64,000 bases of DNA, taken from assembly GCA_964611645.1 (NCBI GenBank), contig CAZTAO010000019.1:1-64000 (forward strand), read 5' to 3'. This stretch comes from CAZTAO01 sp964611645 (lineage in GTDB: Bacteria > Armatimonadota > UBA5829). The translations under genes and the position numbers were made by a program. Below, piece by piece: positions 58,918-64,000 of this stretch (its first letter is position 1; each line of letters starts with the position of its first letter). The notes under the pieces are model-generated. The model did not search any database. It saw only the letters and a program-made list of their open reading frames with translations, and had not been told where the DNA came from.

Positions 58918-60834
58918 ATGAAGAACCTGGCAATTATCGCCTGCATTCTGATGGCGGGCACGGTTGTATCGGGAGCGCTCTGCGCTCAAAACTGGAGCGA
59001 TAGCTTCGGCCAACTCGGGGCGGGATTCCCGGCTTGGGATAACGCCGACGGTGTTCAGATCACCGCGGACGGGGTGACAGGTGCCGCCGATGGCCGTCGA
59101 TATGGTTCGATGTGGCGCAGGACCCCGACGGGGAAGTCTGTTGAGGCGACCGCCAGGATGAAGGTCTCACCGATAGGCGACTGGACCGCCGCATTCATCG
59201 GGTTCACTCCGGCCGCTCACGCGGACGTCGGCAACCCCAAGTCTCCAAACTACTCTCCCAATGTTCACTTTCCGGGCATCTTCCTGTCACTGGGCCCAAT
59301 AACCCCGAAAGAGGGCGACAAAAAGCCCTACGCCCTGTTGAACCTGAGATACGACCACCCATCCTGCGGTTCAGGTCTTCCCTACCGTCTCGGGAAGGTG
59401 AAAGTCGACACCTGGTATGATGTGAAGCTGCAGGTGTTCCTGAGCGACGGCCAGTGGCTGGGGGCGGCGTGGTACAAACCCTGCGGCACAAGCAAGTGGC
59501 TGGCGCTGCAAGACAACTGGCCGGGCAACCGGCACGTGGTCGCGTACGAAGGCTTCGAGCCGAACTACTTTACCTTGCTGGCATCGCAGAACGTAGCGGT
59601 GGACAATGTGGCCGTCAAGGCCGTCAAGCCTGAAGCCATAACGCGCCTGCCGAAGGCCCGGACGGTGAACAATAATCCATTCACCATCATATCCCTAAGC
59701 TGGACCACCCCGGACACCAAGTTCCTGCACGATAATGTGGCTGAGATGGAGAAAGTCCATTTGGACGGCTGGACCACATACGCCGCCAACCCTCGCCTGG
59801 ACATGGGCCGCGCCCTTTACGGCTACGGCACCGGCGACATGAGCTGGGAGGTGTTCCAGAAGGCCAGGGCAACCCGCGCTCAGATCGAGCCTGCTATCGC
59901 TGATTTGCAGTCCACGAAGTTCACCAGGTTCCGCAGCAACTACATCAGCATCATCTCGTTCCTCACTGGCGGCGTAACATCCATAGACTGGTTCGATGAC
60001 GCCTGGTGGAAAACCATAGACGAGAACGCCAGGCTGCAGGCCGCTCTTGCCAAGGAAGGCGGGTGCGAAGGTATTCTCTTTGATCCTGAGATGTACGGCT
60101 GTGCGTTCTGGGGCTGGCCGGAACTGAGCAAGGACCCCATCTACAAAGACAAGACCTACAAGCAGGTGCAGGCCAAGGTAAGGCAGCGAGGCCGAGAGTT
60201 TGCCCGCGCCCTCAACAGCGCATACCCCGGCGTTCGGATACTCTCCATACACGGCTATGACACCGCCCTGCGCTACGAAGACCCTCGCCCAACCAGGGCC
60301 CAACTGGACAAGGGCTGGTACGGCCTGCTTCCGGCGTTTCTGGATGGTATTCTGGAAGGCTCAGACGACAAGACTACCATCATAGATGGCTGCGAAGCCA
60401 CTTATTGGTCGGATTCATTCCCGGACTTTGTGGAGAGGGTGCAGACGTTCAAGACGGAGTGCATCAAGCTCAGTGAGGTCCCGGCGCTGTTCAAGAAGAA
60501 GACGCGGGTTGGTTTTGCCGTCTACCTGGATCGCGACTGGCGCGGCAATCCCTGGGATTCCGCCAACCCGGCGAAGAACTACTACACCCCCGAGAGGTTT
60601 GCGTTGGTTCTAGGCAACGCGCTGGCGGCCGGGGACGGTTTTGTGTGGATATACAGCGAGACAGCCACGTGGCATCTGCACTCAGCGGACCAAACCATCG
60701 CCCCGTACGTCAAAGAGTTAGGATGGCACGGAACCGCAACCAAATGGGTCCCCGACGGCTACCGAGATGCTCTAGACAAAGCACGACAGCGGGCAACCGA
60801 ACTAAGAAAGAAGTATGGCCCTGTTGGAAACTGA
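58918..60834 (+). CDS. Secreted protein with a TIM-barrel-like domain
   Basis: A 638-residue exported protein. Signal peptide 1-23 ('LAIIACILMAGTVVSGALC'). Residues about 25-235 look like a laminin-G/jelly-roll sheet ('PNVHFPGIFLSLGPI', 'EPNYFTLLASQNVAVDNVAV'). Residues 260-630 look like a barrel: 'HLDGWTTYAANPRLD', 'CEGILFDPEMYGCAFWGW' with an acidic pair, 'RILSIHGYDTALRYEDPRP' and 'FVWIYSETATWHLHSADQT'. No family is recognised; the arrangement is that of a glycosidase. ATG 58918 has GGGAGAG immediately upstream. It sits inside the series of sialidase-like genes, 33 bp after copy 1 and 13 bp before copy 2. Confidence 0.6.
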   Translation: MKNLAIIACILMAGTVVSGALCAQNWSDSFGQLGAGFPAWDNADGVQITADGVTGAADGRRYGSMWRRTPTGKSVEATARMKVSPIGDWTAAFIGFTPAAHADVGNPKSPNYSPNVHFPGIFLSLGPITPKEGDKKPYALLNLRYDHPSCGSGLPYRLGKVKVDTWYDVKLQVFLSDGQWLGAAWYKPCGTSKWLALQDNWPGNRHVVAYEGFEPNYFTLLASQNVAVDNVAVKAVKPEAITRLPKARTVNNNPFTIISLSWTTPDTKFLHDNVAEMEKVHLDGWTTYAANPRLDMGRALYGYGTGDMSWEVFQKARATRAQIEPAIADLQSTKFTRFRSNYISIISFLTGGVTSIDWFDDAWWKTIDENARLQAALAKEGGCEGILFDPEMYGCAFWGWPELSKDPIYKDKTYKQVQAKVRQRGREFARALNSAYPGVRILSIHGYDTALRYEDPRPTRAQLDKGWYGLLPAFLDGILEGSDDKTTIIDGCEATYWSDSFPDFVERVQTFKTECIKLSEVPALFKKKTRVGFAVYLDRDWRGNPWDSANPAKNYYTPERFALVLGNALAAGDGFVWIYSETATWHLHSADQTIAPYVKELGWHGTATKWVPDGYRDALDKARQRATELRKKYGPVGN

Positions 60835-60847
60835 GGGGGAAAGTTGT

Positions 60848-62212
60848 TTGCTCAAGAGTAGAATTGGCGCGATTGCAGTGACCTTTGTGTGCGCGGGCTT
60901 GTTCCTTGGGTGCTCGTGCGTGGCTGCGGATACGGCGAGCGAAGGCTCCACGAACATTGCGGCGAAGAACGCGGAACTGATAGCGACCTCTAACCCGCCC
61001 ATCGGTTGGCAGAAGCACACGGTTGTGAGGACGAACGGCAAGTCCAGGGCGTTGCGACTTCCGGCTCAGTTTCAACTCGTCAGCGCGCGTTGGAAGGAAC
61101 TTTGCGGCACATTGCCGGGTATCGTATATATGCCTGAGAAGAAACGGCTCCTGATAGCGATGACCAGCGGCCAGGCGGTTGTGATCACAAGTGACGACTT
61201 CGGCGCCACCTGGAGTGAGAAGCGTTTCTTGAGCACCGATGCCAAAGGCAACCCGGACTACCCCATACCTATTGGCGTTACGTATCTGGGAAATGGCAAC
61301 TTGACTGTTAGCGCCGAAGGTACACTAGTTCCTCGGAAAGTTAGCCACGACTACGGGCTTACCTGGGCCGAGTCCGCTCCGATTCCCAGCCGCGCAAATG
61401 GCGAAGAGCTCTATCACTGGGACCCAATGCTGGTAGATACGGACAAGTCGGGGAGTGTTACACGGCTTGCCGAAACCAGATACACCTGCGAGACACTGCC
61501 TGCGGGGTCGGCGTCCCGATATCTGTCGCAGGCCTACATCTGGTTCAGTGCGGATAGCGGGAAGACGTGGTCGAAAGAAAAGAAGGTCCCGCAATGGTCC
61601 GGGGTTAACGAGGTTGCTCTGGCCCGCGCCAAAAACGGAGACATAATCGCCGCCTGCCGGATGGACATATCGCCTCGCCTGAAAGACGAATGGCTGGATC
61701 ACTATTGCGGGCTTGGAGTCTCCATATCCAAAGACAATGGCCTGACTTGGTCCACGCCGGACAAGACCTACGACTACGGGCGGCACCACGCTTCCTTTGC
61801 GGTGATGCCCAACGGCAGCATTGTGATGGCCTATGTAGTCCGTCTTGGCTACACCAGGAGCGCAGACGGCTTCCCGCGATTCGGAGTGGAAGCTGTAGTC
61901 AGCCGCGACAACGGCAAGACGTGGGACATGGACAACAAGTACATTCTGGCCTGGTGGACAGGTAAAGTCACCGGGAACAACTCGTGGTGGGGCATGAGCC
62001 AGATGACTTCCACTGCACTCCTGCCCGACGGTTCGCTGCTCACGGTGTTTGCCACGGGGTTCCGCAACGAGCCGTCCAAGCCTCTGGTGATGGATGCCGG
62101 AATGGTCAAATGGAAGCTGGATGAGAGGCGCTTGAGCCGTGACCGCACCATCCGCGATGCGCCCATTGAGTCCGATGCGCGCAATCTTTTCGACGTTGCG
62201 TCGGTCAAGTAA
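60848..62212 (+). CDS. Asp-box sialidase-like lipoprotein 2
   Basis: A 454-residue lipoprotein. The signal ends 'CAGLFLGCSCVAAD', a good lipobox (L-F-L-G-C), so the mature protein is probably lipid-anchored. Asp boxes: 'SDDFGATWS', 'SHDYGLTWA', 'SADSGKTWS', 'SKDNGLTWS' and 'SRDNGKTWD'. 'LYHWDPMLVDTDKSG' and 'MPNGSIVMAYVVR' are shared with copies 1 and 3. The start is TTG 60848 (GAGGGGG 8 nt upstream) or ATG 60815 overlapping the preceding gene. It belongs to the tandem array. Confidence 0.82.
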   Translation: MLKSRIGAIAVTFVCAGLFLGCSCVAADTASEGSTNIAAKNAELIATSNPPIGWQKHTVVRTNGKSRALRLPAQFQLVSARWKELCGTLPGIVYMPEKKRLLIAMTSGQAVVITSDDFGATWSEKRFLSTDAKGNPDYPIPIGVTYLGNGNLTVSAEGTLVPRKVSHDYGLTWAESAPIPSRANGEELYHWDPMLVDTDKSGSVTRLAETRYTCETLPAGSASRYLSQAYIWFSADSGKTWSKEKKVPQWSGVNEVALARAKNGDIIAACRMDISPRLKDEWLDHYCGLGVSISKDNGLTWSTPDKTYDYGRHHASFAVMPNGSIVMAYVVRLGYTRSADGFPRFGVEAVVSRDNGKTWDMDNKYILAWWTGKVTGNNSWWGMSQMTSTALLPDGSLLTVFATGFRNEPSKPLVMDAGMVKWKLDERRLSRDRTIRDAPIESDARNLFDVASVK

Positions 62213-62303
62213 CTCGGATACTCGGAACAGCCCCACGGAATGCGTTCGGCGGAGCCAATATCGTATAATATATACGGGTGTGGGAACTCAAAGGAGAGTC
62301 AAT

Positions 62304-63680
62304 ATGACTAATCATTCTATAGTCAGTCTGGCTGTGACAGCCATTTGCGCAACCTTAGTCCTGGGATGTTCCTGTAAGGCAGAGAACCCAGTGCCGGGAG
62401 CTACAACAAACGTAACCGGCAAGAACGCCCAGTTAGTGGCCACGACCGATCCGCCCACAGGTTGGCAGGAGCATACGGTAGTCAGGACCAACGGCAAGGA
62501 CAAGGCCCTGCGCCTGCCTGCCAAGTTCCAGCTCATGAGCGCTCCCTGGAACCACGAGAACGCCCAGATGCCTGAGATAGCATATATGCCAGAGAAGAAG
62601 CGCCTGCTGATGACGATTCAGTACGGCTCGCCCGTTCAGACCATCGTCCTCACCAGCGACGACTACGGCAACACCTGGACCGACAAACGATGGCTCCACG
62701 TGGACGCGCAGGGCAAGCCGGACTTCTCCTGCCCTGTCGGTATGACTTACCTCGGCAACGGACGCCTGGTGATGAGCCAGTGCGGAAACAGCGGCCTTCG
62801 CAGGTTCTCCAGCGACTATGGCCAGACCTGGGAAGAGTCGGTAAAGCACCCCAGCGGCGCGAACGGAATGGAACTCTACCACTGGGACCCGATGCTGATC
62901 GACAGGGACAAGTCAGGCAAGATTGTCCGCCTTACAGAAGTGAAGCACACGGTCAAGACAAATCCTCCGGGCTCGGACGAGTGCTACGAATCCCAGGCAT
63001 ACATCTGGTTCAGCACGGATGGCGCCAAGACGTGGTCTCCGGAGAAGAAGATAGACGAGTGGTTCCACGTCAACGAGGTTACGCTGGTCCGGGCAAGGAA
63101 CAATGAGATTGTAGCTTCCTGCCGCATCGATATCCCCCCTCGCTTCAAGAAAGAGTGGCTGGACAACTACTGCGGCATGGGCGTGTCCTTCTCCAAGGAC
63201 AACGGGATTGCCTGGTCCAAACCCGACAAGCTCTACGACTGGGGCCGGCATCACGCCAGCTTCGTAGTTATGCCCAATGGCGACATTGTGATGGCCTATG
63301 TGGTGCGCCGTGGCTACGTTGACTCCAAGGATGGTTTCTGGCAGTTTGGCGTCGAGGCTGTTGTGAGCAAAGACAACGGCAAGACCTGGGACTTGGACAA
63401 CAAGTACATCCTGGGATGGTGGACGGGCAAGTGGAAGGGCGAGAACTCGTGGTTTGGCCTCAGCCAGACCACCTCCACCGTGCTGCTTCCGGACGGCTCT
63501 CTGCTTACCACATTCGGCACTGGCTACCGCAACGAGCCTACCCAGGCAGCGTGCAAACTTGATGTTGGCCTGGTGAAGTGGAAACTCAGTGACAAACCAG
63601 CCAATCCCGACCGCACAATCCGCGACGCCAAGTTCGACTCAGACACCCGAAACCTCTTCGACCCGGCGGCGGTCAAGTAG
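62304..63680 (+). CDS. Asp-box sialidase-like lipoprotein 3
   Basis: A 458-residue lipoprotein. Signal 'AVTAICATLVLGCSCKAE' has lipobox L-V-L-G-C. Asp boxes: 'SDDYGNTWT', 'SSDYGQTWE', 'STDGAKTWS' (degenerate), 'SKDNGIAWS' (degenerate) and 'SKDNGKTWD'. It shares 'WQEHTVVRTNGKDKALRLPA' with copy 2. ATG 62304 has AAAGGAGAG 6 nt upstream. A TATAAT lies at 62264-62269 without a clear -35 partner, so it might have its own promoter, but it may equally belong to the transcript of copy 2. Confidence 0.85.
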   Translation: MTNHSIVSLAVTAICATLVLGCSCKAENPVPGATTNVTGKNAQLVATTDPPTGWQEHTVVRTNGKDKALRLPAKFQLMSAPWNHENAQMPEIAYMPEKKRLLMTIQYGSPVQTIVLTSDDYGNTWTDKRWLHVDAQGKPDFSCPVGMTYLGNGRLVMSQCGNSGLRRFSSDYGQTWEESVKHPSGANGMELYHWDPMLIDRDKSGKIVRLTEVKHTVKTNPPGSDECYESQAYIWFSTDGAKTWSPEKKIDEWFHVNEVTLVRARNNEIVASCRIDIPPRFKKEWLDNYCGMGVSFSKDNGIAWSKPDKLYDWGRHHASFVVMPNGDIVMAYVVRRGYVDSKDGFWQFGVEAVVSKDNGKTWDLDNKYILGWWTGKWKGENSWFGLSQTTSTVLLPDGSLLTTFGTGYRNEPTQAACKLDVGLVKWKLSDKPANPDRTIRDAKFDSDTRNLFDPAAVK

Positions 63681-63705
63681 TTCACATCGTAAGCAGGGGA
63701 GTAGT

Positions 63706-64000
63706 ATGATCGTCAGAATAGCATTATCAGTTATCGCGGCGGTGGGGGTAGCATCTTGTTTGCTGTCCGCTGAAGTGCAAGGAAGTGAAACAATGAGCAA
63801 CGCGCCTCTGGTCTGTGACCTGAACTCCAAGGTAGACCCTCGAGACACCCCATGGACCCACTGGGGTTGGCAGAAGCATGGCGTCATCAGGCTCAACGGC
63901 CCCAAGCCCGCGCTGAAGTCTCCTGCGCAGCTATACTTCATCGGCGGTGAGTGGGAGTGGAACAACTCCCAGATGCCATATCTGGTCTATATGCCGGAGC
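63706..64000 (+). CDS. Asp-box sialidase-like protein 4, cut by the window end
   Basis: The first 98 codons of a fourth paralogue. Signal with lipobox V-A-S-C ('AAVGVASCLLSAE'), then 'WGWQKHGVIRLNGPKPALKS' and 'NSQMPYLVYMPE', aligned with the same blocks in copies 1-3. The frame is open to the last base. ATG 63706 has AGGGGAG 6 nt upstream and lies 25 bp after the copy 3 stop, so the genes are probably one operon. Confidence 0.8.
   Translation, partial: MIVRIALSVIAAVGVASCLLSAEVQGSETMSNAPLVCDLNSKVDPRDTPWTHWGWQKHGVIRLNGPKPALKSPAQLYFIGGEWEWNNSQMPYLVYMPE

Noticed and set aside
62245..62269. Separate promoter for sialidase-like gene 3
   Set aside because: A TATAAT is present at 62264, but no acceptable -35 lies 16-18 bp upstream, so it is not called.

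Overview
The window looks like a chromosomal segment of an uncultured member of the Armatimonadota, or a close relative. The main clue is three pseudopilins that share an almost invariant N-terminus (GFTLIELLVVIAIIAILAA, then LFPVFAKAREKARQ) and a C-terminal H-X9-DG motif, a combination typical of that phylum and of planctomycete-like bacteria. DNA is GC-rich, genes are tightly packed, TTG and GTG starts are common, and sigma70-type promoters (TTGACA-N17-TATACT) are easy to see. The phylum assignment is an inference; no 16S gene is present.

0.4-8.6 kb holds cell-envelope and housekeeping genes: a FemAB-type aminoacyltransferase with alanine racemase, an AI-2E-family membrane protein, a secreted glycosidase-like protein, a small cREC receiver protein, a SanA/YdcF protein and enolase. 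8.6-14.8 kb holds a GH38 alpha-mannosidase / sugar isomerase / HAD operon, followed by three tandem paralogous membrane proteins. Two of the three are damaged: one is truncated and frameshifted, one has an in-frame TGA before a conserved tail. 14.8-24 kb carries cysteine synthase, a nitroreductase overlapping a DUF1638-hydantoinase fusion, an Nramp transporter, a PNPOx-like protein, a ROK kinase, a SUMF1-domain protein and a TauE/SafE permease.

24-33 kb (minus strand) is a carbohydrate operon: xylulokinase, three tandem hairpins, a GH2 beta-mannosidase-like enzyme, a substrate-binding protein fused to a MalF-type permease, and a MalG-type permease with a roughly 350-residue extracytoplasmic insertion. 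That insertion contains two copies of a motif otherwise familiar from GH42 beta-galactosidases. No ATPase gene is present. 33-39.5 kb carries yjbQ, trmFO, glycerate kinase, a secreted unknown, a Nif3-like protein and a PHP-domain protein.

39.5-41.6 kb is a scar: a tRNA-Pro and a Val-Asp-Phe-Thr tRNA operon, a tyrosine recombinase broken by an in-frame TAG beside tRNA-Thr, and a 5'-deleted nuoN fused to it head-on. 41.8-50.8 kb has a HEAT-repeat protein, a second GH38 alpha-mannosidase, three tRNAs (Arg, Arg, Ser), a UroD-family protein and two amidohydrolases. 50.9-64 kb is an accessory locus: a DUF4091-like secreted protein, two FadR-type GntR regulators (each behind a promoter with a TGGT-N3-ACCA operator), three pseudopilins plus the remnant of a fourth, a secreted TIM-barrel-like protein, and four tandem Asp-box (BNR) sialidase-like exported proteins, the last cut by the window end.

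Taken together the accessory genes suggest a glycan-scavenging heterotroph specialised for mannose- or xylose-containing and possibly acidic glycans. Several families of short palindromic repeats are scattered between genes and, in one case, inside a gene in frame.
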